Of a stretch of DNA of 64,000 nt, positions 35,472 through 47,000 are shown piece after piece. Below the pieces are notes generated by a model. That model did no database searches. It saw nothing but the letters and a program-made list of their open reading frames with translations, and was not told where the DNA came from. Both the position numbers and the translations under genes were made by a program. Location of the stretch: NCBI GenBank assembly GCA_030789695.1, contig CM061140.1, positions 81,654,422 to 81,718,421 of the forward strand, read 5' to 3'. Positions within the stretch are counted from its first letter, which is position 1; each line of letters starts with the position of its first letter. The DNA comes from Scilla litardierei. Its lineage: Eukaryota > Streptophyta > Magnoliopsida > Asparagales > Asparagaceae.

Positions 35472-36138
35472 CATATGCTTTATAGAAAACGTTTGCATTG
35501 AATTTGTAATAATTGTTGACCCCTTACTCACACATTAGAATTGCCACGTTTATAGTTGTTACTTTTAATTCAATAGGACTGTTATGTCATAACTATTTAC
35601 TTTTAATTCATTAGAACTGCCATGTCATAACTGCTTACTTTAATTCTTTAAGAATTGTTGATATTTCACAATCTGTTTAATATTCGTACACCTTGCCTTG
35701 GGTCGACTCACCTTTCACTTGCCAGACCCTTCCTGACATACATTCATGTTTTGGAATGTATGTTAGATCACGAGACATGTTACTAGGAGGAGGAGCTGTT
35801 TGAGGTAGATGACCAGAGAGCCGAGAGCTTGTTGACCCGGAATCGCTCCCTGCGCAGGGCTATGGACTTATCATGTTATTTGCTTTAGCTCTTTGTAGTA
35901 GGGTATGTTCCCTGTGGTAGTTTCCTTTGGCCATGCTGAGGCCCTGTTGTTTTTATTTCATGTACGAAACTTCTAGATGTGGCTAATGAATGAAATAATA
36001 TTCTATTGTTCTGATTGCATGCAAGAATATGTTATGTTGTTATCACAGACGCTTAGTGAACTTGAGCTTCACCGCTCCAGTTCATGCGGACCTTCATAAC
36101 GTTCTTGCTCTGTTGCTTTTGGGAAGTGGGGCATTACA
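35472..36138 (+). repeat. A1 5' LTR, second part
   Basis: Continues the A1 LTR after B1. It carries the conserved hairpin (35733-35766) and ends TTTTGGGAAGTGGGGCATTACA, matching the A2 LTR ends. GGTTTTAGTGTTGGCC follows, as after the A2 5' LTR. Confidence 0.82.
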
Positions 36139-36439
36139 GGTTTTAGTGTTGGCCTATGCAAGTCCGTGCAATTGCAAACTTCAGAACAATAGATATAGTA
36201 TCATTAGCCAAACATCTAGAATTATCTCGTAAACGAAGGTTGCCCGAGTATCTTGTCTCAGCATGATCGGGAAACCCATTAGACCAGGATTGTAGAAAGA
36301 TTTAATTAGACACCCCTGCTTGTTAGTTGGACACCTTTGCTAAAACTTAGTATTATCATCCTAGGAGTCACCTTAGTAGTTTCTCACCCAGCGTTGACCA
36401 TATTAGATTTTAGAGTTTCATTTAGTCGTTCACTCGGAC

Positions 36440-37115
36440 CTTTCAAACTTCGGCCCAGCAGAATGTAGTGATCGTCGCATCCGTGCAAGTCGAACCGGAG
36501 AAGACTGCAGTAGCGAAAGATTTTGAAGACGTCTTTCTTGAAGACATTTCTGGATTGCCGCCCGATCAAGCGTTGGAAGTTCGGCATTGATCTTATGCCA
36601 GGGACTCAACCGATCTCGAAAGCGCCTTTTTATATGGCTCCTGTAGAACTGGAAGAGCGACGTAAGCAATTGGACGACCGATAACAGAAATGATTCATCC
36701 ATCCCAGCATCTCCCTGGGGTGATCCTGTTCTGTTGGTCAAGAAGAAGGATGGATCGAGAAGAATGTGCGTGGATTATCGGGAGCCGGACAAGATTGCAG
36801 TGAAGAATAAGTACCAGTTACCTCGCATCGATGATATCTTCGATCGACTCGGTGGATCACGAGTTTTATCGAAGTTGGATCTCTGAGTGGTATCCACCAA
36901 GTGAAGGGCAAGAATAGAGACATCTACAAGACAACCTTCCGGACCATGTATGGACACTGTAGGTTCGTTGTCCTGTCGTTCGGGGTAACCAACGACCCTG
37001 CAGTATCCATGAATCGCATGAGTATCATATTCTACGAGTTTTTAGATAAATCTGTAATAATATTTATAGATAATATGTTAGATCTATTCGAAGATCGAGG
37101 AGGAGTTTGCAGAGC
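36440..37115 (+). pseudogene. A1 reverse transcriptase relic (Tekay/Del chromovirus type)
   Basis: In shifting frames it reads [21 protein letters not shown], given here with overlap, then [28 protein letters not shown] and [27 protein letters not shown]. These are the gypsy RT N-terminal motifs (consensus [27 protein letters not shown]). TTFRTMYGHCRFVVLSFGVTNDPA and a degraded IFIDNMLDLF (from IDDILVYS) follow. The catalytic YxDD equivalent is now IDN and several stops and frame changes are present. It joins directly to a gag-like piece at about 37116. Confidence 0.88.
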
Positions 37116-37330
37116 ATCTGCATATGCTATCAGTGACTGCCCTCACTGTAACAACAAGCCGATGACTGTTGGACCTTCTGGATCTACTCAGCGTGGACCA
37201 CCTCCGGCTCCACAACAAAAAGGTTTTTGAGCAAGTGAGGCAGAACCAGCCGAGATGTCAGGCATTCATCATGACGACTGCAGAAGTTGAGACTGATGAA
37301 CAAAGGATTTCAAGTAATGCCTGACCTTTC
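37116..37330 (+). pseudogene. A1 gag C-terminal fragment, displaced downstream of RT
   Basis: AISDCPHCNNKPMTVGPSGST, then QRGPPPAPQQ, resembles the end of a chromovirus Gag: the last cysteine of the zinc knuckle and the following P/Q-rich linker. In the next frame FIMTTAEVETDEQ resembles the gag-protease linker (…ALTxxEAE…). Gag should lie upstream of RT, so the order is inverted by rearrangement. The fragment is short, so the assignment is moderate. Confidence 0.55.
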
Positions 37331-38276
37331 CTTTATAGTACTTATGGTATAGGTATAGTAGATCCATTGATATTAATTGAGATGGTCGTAGTGTATACAT
37401 AGATAGTGTGTGTGGACCCATGTGAGCGGATCTCTGTGTTCCTCTCATGTATGAGTATGCCTACCCTTAGTATATTAGTATATTGTGGTTGTCTATTATG
37501 CTTTATATGCATATACTGTATTATACGTGACATATATATAGTTATACATATGGTAGTAAGCGGCATACGTGTATATATGTGGATAGCTATATCACTATAG
37601 GAATATCTGTGTGTATTAAAATTGGTGTTTGATCATCTACAAGGAGTGTATGTATGTACTTGCCAATGTTTGTAATTGTATGCTAATGAAGTTATGTGCA
37701 AGGTACATGATAATAGGTATACATATAGTTGAGTGTACAAATCTATTGTATGATCTATATAGTAGTGCGTATGGGTGTGTGCTCATTCGTGGATAGGTAT
37801 GTGCTTAGTTATAGATGTCTATACATATTATATGAATATGTGTAATTTACTATAGTAGTAGAATTGTAATATTGTATTACTTTCTCTACAGGATGATGTA
37901 TGTGCATGTATACACCAGGAGGTATACATGATTGAATGTATGTAACTATATATGGATAGGTATATATAGTAGTATACTAGCTCTATGTAGATTACTATGG
38001 TTGTGTATACTTGTGTGAACATATAGTATGTATGTCTAAATTTTGCGTAGATATAAGGTAGGTGTGTAATAATGTAAGTATGAACATGTGTGTAATGTGT
38101 GTGCGTGTATTTATATGTATGTGACTATATGATGTATGTGTAAGTGTATGAATGTGAATGTACATTGTTTTTATAGTGTATGTATGTCTGGGGTAGAGTA
38201 ACCTTACTCCGCTCATTCATAAGTTGGCCCTACTCAAGGAAGTCAGATGACGAACTCGATTTTAAGGTGGGTAGGT
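37331..38276 (+). other. A1 interior, AT-rich TATG/TGTG-rich sequence
   Basis: Low-complexity mixture of GTATA, TGTGTATG and ATATG words with no coding potential. It ends with GATTTTAAGGTGGGTAGG (38259-38276), the polypurine tract of the A1 3' LTR. Confidence 0.65.
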
Positions 38277-38475
38277 TGTAGTGGCCTAGTGCCATATAAG
38301 TAGGACATGTTTATTTTTGTATATGGTGTAGCGTATTATGTGCAAATGCGTATATAGTGATAAGTATTATGTGGTTTGTATAGTGTATTACCTGGTGTGT
38401 AAAAGTGATTGTACTATTAGGGTGTTACTTGACTGAATACGATTGTGTTTATATATTAGTATTGAGTAGTATACA
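38277..38475 (+). repeat. A1 3' LTR, first about 200 bp
   Basis: It starts TGTAGTGGCCTAG (compare TGTAACGGCCTG in A2) directly after the polypurine tract. B2 cuts it at 38476. Confidence 0.65.
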
Positions 38476-40087
38476 TGATGTGCGTTTATATTTCATATAT
38501 TTACGCACGTTTTCTTCCGTGTTTTTCCGTATTTTACCGCCGTCTTTTATTCGTTTTCTCGTGTTTTCTTGTGTTTTCTTGTTTTCTTTCACTTTTCCAT
38601 GTTTTCCATGTTTTACAGGAGATTACTGGCATTTGGGGCATAAAACGATGATATCATATGTCCCCGGAGCAATGGGAGGAGTCACGCGTGATCCAGGGGG
38701 GTCAAACGACGAAGATTGCATCTTTCAGCCCCTCACCCGGTCGGTTGGTCATCACCAACCGATCGGGTGATGCACGCGTGCACCACCCGGGCACAGCTTG
38801 GAGCTCACGAGAAGTCACCCGGTCGGTTCAGTGACCGGGTCAAAAGCTCAAAGTCTCTGGAAATTCGAAGCCGATTGCCAACCGATCGGGTGACCTTCAC
38901 CCGATCGGTTCACCTGTAGCTGAATTTCAACATCCCAAACTCGAAGATCCAACCGGTCTCTTCACCCGGTCCACACCAAGATCCAACCGACCGCACCAAG
39001 TTCTAACCGACCGGTTCATACTGACCGGGTGAAACCCCGCTTTGCGCTGTAATTTTGTGAAGCGGCTCACCCGATCGGTTGACTTATCAACCGATCGGGT
39101 GATGTCGTTTTCTATAAATAGAACCCTAGGTTTCCCAGATTCGGGAGTTGGTTATTTTTTACTGTTTTCTTCATTTTGTGACGGCTGTAATTTTCCAGTT
39201 TTTGTAAGTTTTCGGATCTTTGTAAAACTTTAGTATTATCTTAATTGCTTTACTACCTTTGCATTTCTATTGTCTGATTATGATTTTGACGGTTCATTTT
39301 CGTTTAGATCGCTTTTAATGAATATTTGTGAGTAGTTCCCAAATCTGGGATGTTGGCGGAAACCCCTTCGGGGGCTCTTCCCGATGCGTCCATAGGGTTA
39401 GGAAATCGATAGGGATTAGGAATCTAACGGTTACGCAGGATGTTTTATTGTCATCGGCGGGAAAAAGACCGCCTTTGACCGTTGGGCCAAGGGGGAATAA
39501 ACTTGGCGGTTGACTCCCTAGCCATAGCTCACGCCCTTAGCGTAGACGCCAAATCCTAGCGCACGGGAGCGGCAGGATGAGACGTTGGGAGTTATCATTT
39601 CGATCTTAGTGCTCCCGGAGTTGATCAGTGTTAATGGACACGGGAGTGCCCACTGATCGAACCCGGGAAGTCTGGCGTATCATCCTGGGCACCGACCGGA
39701 ATATCGGGCTCATGGGATGTCGGTACCACTTTCAGAGGCAAAGTCTCACTATTAGACCCTAATTCCGATCGCCATCCTACCCGTAGGCCGTATCGGCGAG
39801 AGTCGCTCGTTGGGGTCGAAACCAAAGTCCCGGGTTTTTCCTTCATATTGTCTATACTTTGCATTCATTTACCGTGACAACCCATCAATCGATCTGGGCT
39901 AGCTCGCCCATGGGGTGACTTTGATCCTCTTTGACACAAGCACATCCTCGCCTCCCTGTGTTCGACCCCCAAGCCACACTACAACACCGTGCGCTTGCGG
40001 TTACAAATATTTAGATTTCCCACGCCCCCGTTCGCACCATTGCACACATCTGGTGCGCAAGAGCCGCGCCCGGCGGGGCACCGGTCA
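38476..40087 (+). repeat. B2 5' LTR
   Basis: It starts TGATGTGCGTTTATATTTC and ends GCACCGGTCA, 1612 bp. The TATA box TCTATAAATA (39111-39120) is directly preceded by facing palindromes CCGATCGGTTGA...TCAACCGATCGG (39069-39099). Other palindromes are near 38759, 38881 and 38901. Confidence 0.85.
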
Positions 40088-40093
40088 AGTTTA

Positions 40094-40111
40094 TGGCGTC
40101 GTTGCCGGGGA
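40094..40111 (+). other. Primer-binding site of B2 (tRNA-Asp type)
   Basis: TGGCGTCGTTGCCGGGGA, six bases after the LTR end, has one mismatch to the plant tRNA-Asp complement. Confidence 0.85.
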
Positions 40112-40291
40112 GGCAACGTGCTTGTTATTTTAGGATCTCATGAACCCTAGTGTCTAGCTCTCATCCCTACCTCGCGATAATTTTCGCATTCTTCTTTTTC
40201 CTTTTTATTTTTTTATTTTTTTTTTTATTTTTATTTCTTATCTTATCTGTTTCTTTCCCACTTTTCGCTTCACGTGTGTTTGTTGTTTTTC

Positions 40292-43032
40292 ATGCGCAGG
40301 AGTTCAAGAAGTCTCGACGACTTGATCCCCGTTGATCCAGAGATAAACGCCGCCCTAAGGCATTTGGCCGCCGAGAAGCGAAGAAGAGAGGATCCTGAAG
40401 CCATGGGGGAGAACACCCCACCTCACAAGTCCCTGTTGGAGTACTCGATGCCTTCCATCGAGTCCACCTCCACCATCCGTCCTCCAGCTATTACGGCCCA
40501 AAGCTTCGAGCTTAAGCCATCTTTGGTGACGTGGATCCAGCAGGATCAATTTTCGGGTGCACCCATGGAGAGCCCGATTGAGCATCTAGACTCCTTCTTG
40601 GAGAAATGTGACACCTTCCGGATAAATGGTGTCACAACTGAGGCGATCCGACTGAAGCTGTTCCCCTTCTCCTTGCGAGATAAAGCCAAGCTGTGGCTTA
40701 GGGGGGAGGACCCAAATACATTCAACACCTGGGAGAAGCTCTCAAATGCTTTCCTGACGAAGTTCTTTCCCCCGGGGAAGACCATGAAGCTGAGGAGTGA
40801 GATCTCCTCCTTCTCCCAGGCCAGCCACGAGTCCTTGCATGAGGCTTGGACAAGATACAAAGAGAAGTAGAGAAGATGTCCCCACCATGAGCTCCCCAAG
40901 TGGCAGATCATAAATCTGTTTTATAATGGGTTGAGGGACGATTTAAAATCTTCCATGGACGCCGCGGCTGGAGGGTCCTTCATGTCAAGAAGCGAAGAAG
41001 ATGCCAGACAGATTCTGGAAAATATGGCATCCAACAATGAATGGTGGTGTGACGAGAGAGCCACACCAAGATCTGGGGGCATCCATAGAGTGGAAGACGT
41101 CGACAAATTGTCAAGCAAGTTTGACTTGCTGTCAACCCAGATCTCTGCATTGATGGTAGGCACCGGTGGCGCCGGTTCACAACAGATTGCTGCGGTAGAA
41201 TTCGAAGTTTTTGGAGAGTTCGACGGTGGTGACATCTCACCACCGTTGGATCAGGCGAGCGCATTGTTTTACAATCCTACGGGAAATGCGCCATTTCCAC
41301 CACGAACCAACTCAAACCCGGCCTACTCTCCCAACAACCGGAATCATCCGAACCTCAGTTACCGGGCACCTTACCAACAGCCGGCTCAGCAACAACAGCA
41401 GATATATCAGCCGGCTAGGCTCCAGCAGCAGTTTCAGCAGCAGCAATTTCAGCAGCAACAACCTCCACCGCAGTATCAACAGTATGCTCCTAGGAATCAA
41501 CAGCCCACCCAGCAGCAATACGGCCAGCAGAGGGCCATTTCTCCAGTTGAGTCCCTCCTGACTCAATACATCGCCAATCGGGAGAAAATAAATCTGAAGC
41601 TGGAGATGGGACAAAGAGTCCTCACTGATCAGGTGACCCAGCTGGGGTTGCAAGTGGCTAACCTTCAGAGACCGCAGAATCTTTTACCGCCACAGCCTGA
41701 GGTGAACCCGAGGGGGGTAAATCGGACCTTGGCGCTCACACATGAGCATGAGAACGTGTCCACCATCGTCTTGAGGAGTGGAACTCAAATACCTACGACA
41801 GAGCCCCCCAAAGGACCGGAAGCACCGTTGGTCATGGAACGACCAACTGAGAAATTAAATGACGATGGTGCTTCGTCACCCAAGACAACTACTCCGGAGG
41901 GAGTTCATAGAGAGGAGAAGAAGAAGGATGAGGAAGGGAACCCAAGAGTGTTCAAGCCCGTTGTGTCTTTCCCACAACGGCTTGCCAAAGCCAAAATCGA
42001 TGAGAAATATGGCAAATTCTTTGCCATGGTGAAAGATATGAGCTTACAAATCCCCTTACTCGAGGCCATCGAGACAATTCCCTCATATGCAAAATTCTTG
42101 AAAGACTTGGTGACACGGGGATCTAGAAAAGAGAAGGTCGTGTTAACGGCGGAGTGCAGCGCACTTATTCAGTGCGCAAATCTGTCCAAGCTCAAGGACC
42201 CCGGAAGTTTCTCCATCCCTTGCTCTATTGGGGAAGTGCAAATCCAGAGGGTGCTCGTCGATCTAGGCGTGAGCGTCAGCTTAATGCCCCTTTCGTTATA
42301 CAAGAGAATAGGGATGGGAGACTTGGAGCCCACCAGCATGACATTACAACTTACTGACCGTTCGGTCAAGTACCCGGTGGGAGTAGTGGACGACCTCCCT
42401 GTCGATGAGAAAGGAGTACATGTACCGGTTGATTTTGTTGTGATGGACATGCCGGAAGACAAGCATACCCCGATTATTCTTGGACGACCCTTTATGGCAA
42501 CCGCCGGAGTTTTGATAGACGTGAAGAATGGGAAGCTTTCCCTCAATGTGGGCCAAGAAAGAGTCGAATTTGACTTAGGCTTGTCGATGAAGCATCCAAA
42601 TCCTCCGGACGATCCGAGTATCAATATGCTAGAGAATGAAGAAGATAGAGCTGTTGAAACAAGTGCCTGGGAAGTGCTCTCAAGGAACCCCCCCCCCCCC
42701 ATAGCTTGGGGGACCTTGGAGAGCAAGTTGGCTCCCCGAAGAATGAAGTTGCTAACGAGGCGGTCGCGCGACATGTGATCCCTCCCGGATTTCCTAAGTC
42801 TCCTCCTACGAGGAGAAAAGGGAAAGAACCCATGGACCTCACCGGTGATGAGGTCTGGATCCTGAAAAAGATGGCGGTAGACGCCAATTTGAGGGAGAAG
42901 CCCCCGGATCCTGTCGACAAAGGGAGGGTAGTCGAGCAAATCTTTTTACAGCCGCCGACTACACCAATAGCCACAACCTCTGGAGCTGAAGAGATGCCGG
43001 ATTTTGGGCATCACCCGTATCGTCCACCATGA
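40292..43032 (+). pseudogene. B2 gag-aspartic protease (one stop, one frameshift)
   Basis: About 910 codons. Gag: MESPIEHLDSFLEKCDTFR, KLFPFSLRDKAKLWLRGEDP, TWEKLSNAFLTKFFPPG and CPHHELPKWQIINLFYNGLRDD. A Q/P-rich tract follows (41370-41540), then a coiled-coil-like KINLKLEMGQRVLTDQVTQLG in overlapping runs. Protease: VLVDLGVSVSLMPLSLYKR (catalytic D-L-G) with HTPIILGRPFMATAGVLIDV. The stop at 40868-40870 replaces the glutamine of EMQRRCPHHEL (CAG to TAG). The frame shifts in a run of 13 C (42688-42700); the true frame continues LGDLGEQVGS to FGHHPYRPP. No zinc knuckle and no RT. I start at MRRSSRSLDD, which follows CATGCGCAG in both B1 and B2. Confidence 0.9.
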
Positions 43033-44035
43033 ACATCATCAGCGGGCGTCGAGCTAAACGACGTTAAACAAAAGCGCTTCATGGGAGGCAACCCATGTTC
43101 TAAACTTTTACTTCCGCTTTTTAGGACTTTTTCTTAACTTTATTTTATCTATTTTTATAAATAAATCCAGCCGGAAGAACTCCCGTCGTGAAACTTAGGC
43201 AATTTTTGGGTTTTTGCAGGAAACTATGCCCCAACCGACCGGGTGATAACTCACCCGATCGGTTGGGATGTATCAGCTAACAGCCGTGTCTGTCACCAAA
43301 TGAACCGACCGGGTGGAGAAAGAACAGACCGGGTGAACAGACCGGGTGACCTGGGGAAACTCTCGGGAAAATTTCAGTATTCATCAACCGACCGGGTGAC
43401 AATATGCGAGACCGGTTGAGGGACCGGGTGAGAAACTCTGAGTTCTCGGGAAAATGTGTGGAGCGACGAACCGATCGGTTGAGTTCTCAACCGATCGGGT
43501 CGCCTGTAGCGTTACTTCAGCATCAAATTTTCGACCTAAGGTCAACCGATCGGGTGAAAACTCACCCGACCAGCTCGACTTAAAACCTATAAATAACCCC
43601 CGACCCACCCGTTCATAAACCCTCGCCCGATCTCGTCGTCTCGCCGTCGTTTCGTCTCCTCCAACCACCCGACTACCAAAACCCCCTCTCCCACAACCTC
43701 AGATCCTCCATTAACCTCTCTCTCTCCACCTCCCCCTTGCATCTCCCCGTCTATTTCTCTCTCTCCCTATCCTATTTCGCATTTCTCTAGCCCTAATTCC
43801 TAACACCAACCCCCACTTTCGAATTTTTTTTGCTGAAGAAAAGTGTCGCGGCTCCACACTTCTCCCATTGCACGGCATTGGGGTCATCTACAAGTGAGGA
43901 GCTCTAATTTCTGTTGGGTAACTTCGCTCCACTTCTCGAATTTCAATTTTTACCCTAGATATTTGATTTGCTTGGTTTTTGTGTGTGTGCACTTTGATAG
44001 TACTTTGCACCCATTTGCACCACTCACGCACACAC
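43033..44035 (+). promoter_or_regulatory. B2 spacer with palindrome cluster and TATA box upstream of ORF2
   Basis: Facing palindromes at about 43232-43264 and 43467-43498 and one at about 43543 (forms CCGACCGG and CCGATCGG) precede a TATA box CTATAAATA at 43587-43595. ORF2 starts about 440 bases later. Same layout as B1 and B3. Confidence 0.55.
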
Positions 44036-47000
44036 ATGGCCCGGGAGAGAGATAAAGGGAAGAGTATCATGCAGGAGGAGGAACCGTCTCGTAAGAGACG
44101 TAAACAAACACGTCCTCCTCCCCACACACGCGAACTGACACTTGCCCCTCCCGCACCTATCATTCCCCCTGTGGACCCCATGTTGGGCCCGCATGGGTAC
44201 CTATTTAGGAACCAAGAGCAGAAAGACTTCTACCACAGACTAGATGCTCGGGGGCATTTATCAACCAAGTTTGCCCACACCCAATCACTCGTCGACCTCG
44301 GTGTCTTCACCGAGGTCGAGACTCTTTTTGCTAACCTTGGTTGGTTAGCCTTCCTGAATGCCTCTGCGGTATCCTACCCGTCACTCACCCTAGAATTCGT
44401 TTCCTCCCTCGTTTGTGAGTCGGGGTCGACTGTCACTTTTCGGGTGCGTAACCAAACCATACGCACCAACCTGGATACCATCAATCGTATATTTGGTTTC
44501 CCTATTCTAGGGAATGACGCTATCCGGCACTACGGATACCCCCCGGAATTTGACGTCGATAACTTTTGGTTCCGCCTCACCATACTCCGTCGATATCCCC
44601 GTGGTAAGGCCAAGGCCTCCTCCATCATCCATCCCATATTTCGTCTGGCCCATAGGATCATATCCTCTGCATTTTTCCCGCGGGATGAGTCAGGCACCGT
44701 GACTATCCCCGATCTTTTTATCCTCTGGGCCATGACTTTCCCATTTGTTCGTGACGATGATGGAGTTAGCTTTAGGGCCCTTACTGTCCCTGTTCATGCT
44801 GGCGATTGGCTTGTTTACAAGCTTCTCGAGATTAGCATGGCCGGGAAGGGCAAAATCTGCTGTGGGGGCATTATCACTATTTTTGCTTCTTACCCCCCGT
44901 TTAATATCCATATCCCCCGTGGTCTTCCCATCACCGCAGGACCCTCACGTCTAGATCTTGACGTCCTGTGGCACATTCATATGATTAAGCACCGCCCCGA
45001 CGGTCGCTTCAAATTCAATTACGGCCACCCCCCTCGCCCCTACACCATTCTCCCCAACCCCGCTCACATGACTGTTACTATCGTGGCGGATTGGACTTTT
45101 CCGCCCGATCCCGAGTTCTTTACGGGGTTGCACCTTCCCTTTTTTCCCCCGGACGCACGCAGACCACCTTCCCCTGTCACCCACTTAGGCGAGCAGGATA
45201 TTCCTGCGTCCCGGGGAGATATTGGGGCTGGCCCGAGTCACCCTGCTTCTGCCCCTGGCCCCATCACTTCTGAGCATCTCTTTGCGGCCATCTCTGTCCT
45301 TGTGTCCAGTGCCGGCATGACCAATACCGCCGACACTGTAGAGGAATATGCCCTCGGATCATTTGTATTTGATGCAAATGATAATTTAAGCTTAGATATG
45401 GACTATTTTGCATTTGATGCAAAAGAGATTAAATATGTCTTAAATTGTTTAAGACTATATTTAATTAAATAAATGCGTTGAAAAGGTTACCTAGATGACG
45501 GGATCGTCCCGCTCTAAACGCAGGTTCAAACCGCGTCAAAAACGGAGTCCAAATGCACAAGTTATAGCCAAAACAAGTCAGCCCAAACTGTTGGGCTGAA
45601 ACCTGCGAAAATGGAGGCCCACCAAGCCCGAATTTTCTGGTTAGGGTTTTTGAAACCTGGGATTTTCTTGACGGCTACGTTTCTAAGAGAAGCATGACTT
45701 TTGGCTATCTTTGGATAATTGTTTGAAGGGTCAAACGGACTCGGATTGACGAGTCGTTATTTCCTACGCGTTCACCGTTGAACACCCTTCGAATTGATAG
45801 GTTGTATCAATCATGAAGCTCAACGGTGAGTGAGTTAAAATTCACGGAAGTTTGCACTTTGTGAAGTGCAAACTAACTTGATTTTGATTAACTCAAATTA
45901 ATAGTCCCACATCGGATTTTGAGAAAGGGGAGTAGTCAGCCGCCTATATAAATAGGGGTCTGCTCTCCTCCTCAAAACTCGTCCCAAGCTCTAGATCTGA
46001 GCGGCTCTCGTAAATGTTGGAGCACGCTCGGATCTAAGCTAAATTAATATTTCTCCTCTCCCTATAAATTTCTGCCTTGCTCCTGAGGGCTCTAGCAAAG
46101 CCGCAAAGGAGTTCGGATTCAGATCCGAAATCTAGGCGGAGGTTTCACTCGCGTGAAACTTTCTTCGGCGGTGGTGGCTCGGCGACACGGGGATTGATCG
46201 GTTCGAGGAGCGGTGCGGGGAGCGGTTCAAGGAGCGGCTCGGTGTGAGACGGGAGCAGCTCGGAAGACGGCGCGGAACATCTCGCCTGCCCCAGGGCTGA
46301 GATTCCGGGTATGTGTTTAAGTTTTCATTTAATTATTCGCAGTAGTTAGATCCCTCTTGGGGTGGTCAGATCCACCCCAAGTTGGCAGAGATCCTGGCTA
46401 ATAGGGTCTGGTTCCTTAGGGTTGCATGTTAATTAGATTAACATAAAATTTTTCCGCTGCATTCTGTCTATGTTCCGTCCGACTTAGGACGGGATTAGAG
46501 CTTTTGTGCCCTAAGGGTCCCAGAAAACCCTGCATTGGCATCAGAGCTTGTTGAGCTTGAGTACGGGTTCTCGGGTTATGAGCCGACCCGAAGTAATCGC
46601 TCTTACCGTACCAAGTCCCGATAAGACGGTGATCTTATAATGGGTTGGGCATTGTCGAGAGGCATGCCGTAAAACAAGTTTCTGAGGTATCTTGTGACGG
46701 GTCTAGGGTGCCATGGATGATGGGCCTTAACAGCGTCACAATGATATCAGAGTGATACCCTGCATTGGTATCAGAGCCATCTCTGTATGCTGATCTAGGA
46801 CTGCGAATTCATTATTTGAATGCTTTTACAGAAAAATGTTTTCTTTAAATTTATGCGATAAATTTAAATTATTTTTAAATGTTTAAAATTTTTATATGAT
46901 AAATTTTAAACATGAAAGTTTTAAAATGGAATTTTTAAATTTATGTGATAAATTTTAAAATTGTTTTAAAGCTTTAAAACTTTATGCGATAAGTTTAAAA

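Larger units (their letters stand above)
10980..38475 (+). mobile_element. A1: Tekay/Del-like gypsy element, interrupted by B1 and B2
   Basis: The 5' LTR starts TGTAACGGCTGGTATTT at 10980, is split by B1 (13399-35471), and ends GGGGCATTACA at 36138. The interior (36139-38276) holds a chromovirus RT relic. The 3' LTR starts at 38277 after TTTTAAGGTGGGTAGG and is split by B2 after about 200 bp; the rest must lie beyond the window. Joined, the 5' LTR is about 3.08 kb, close to the A2 LTRs (3102 and 3156 bp), which share its start, conserved blocks and end. The short, scrambled interior shows that A1 is a deleted relic. Confidence 0.8.

Noticed and set aside
36901..37230. 109-codon frame as an independent small gene
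   Set aside because: It is one frame of the A1 RT relic fused to the displaced gag-like fragment.
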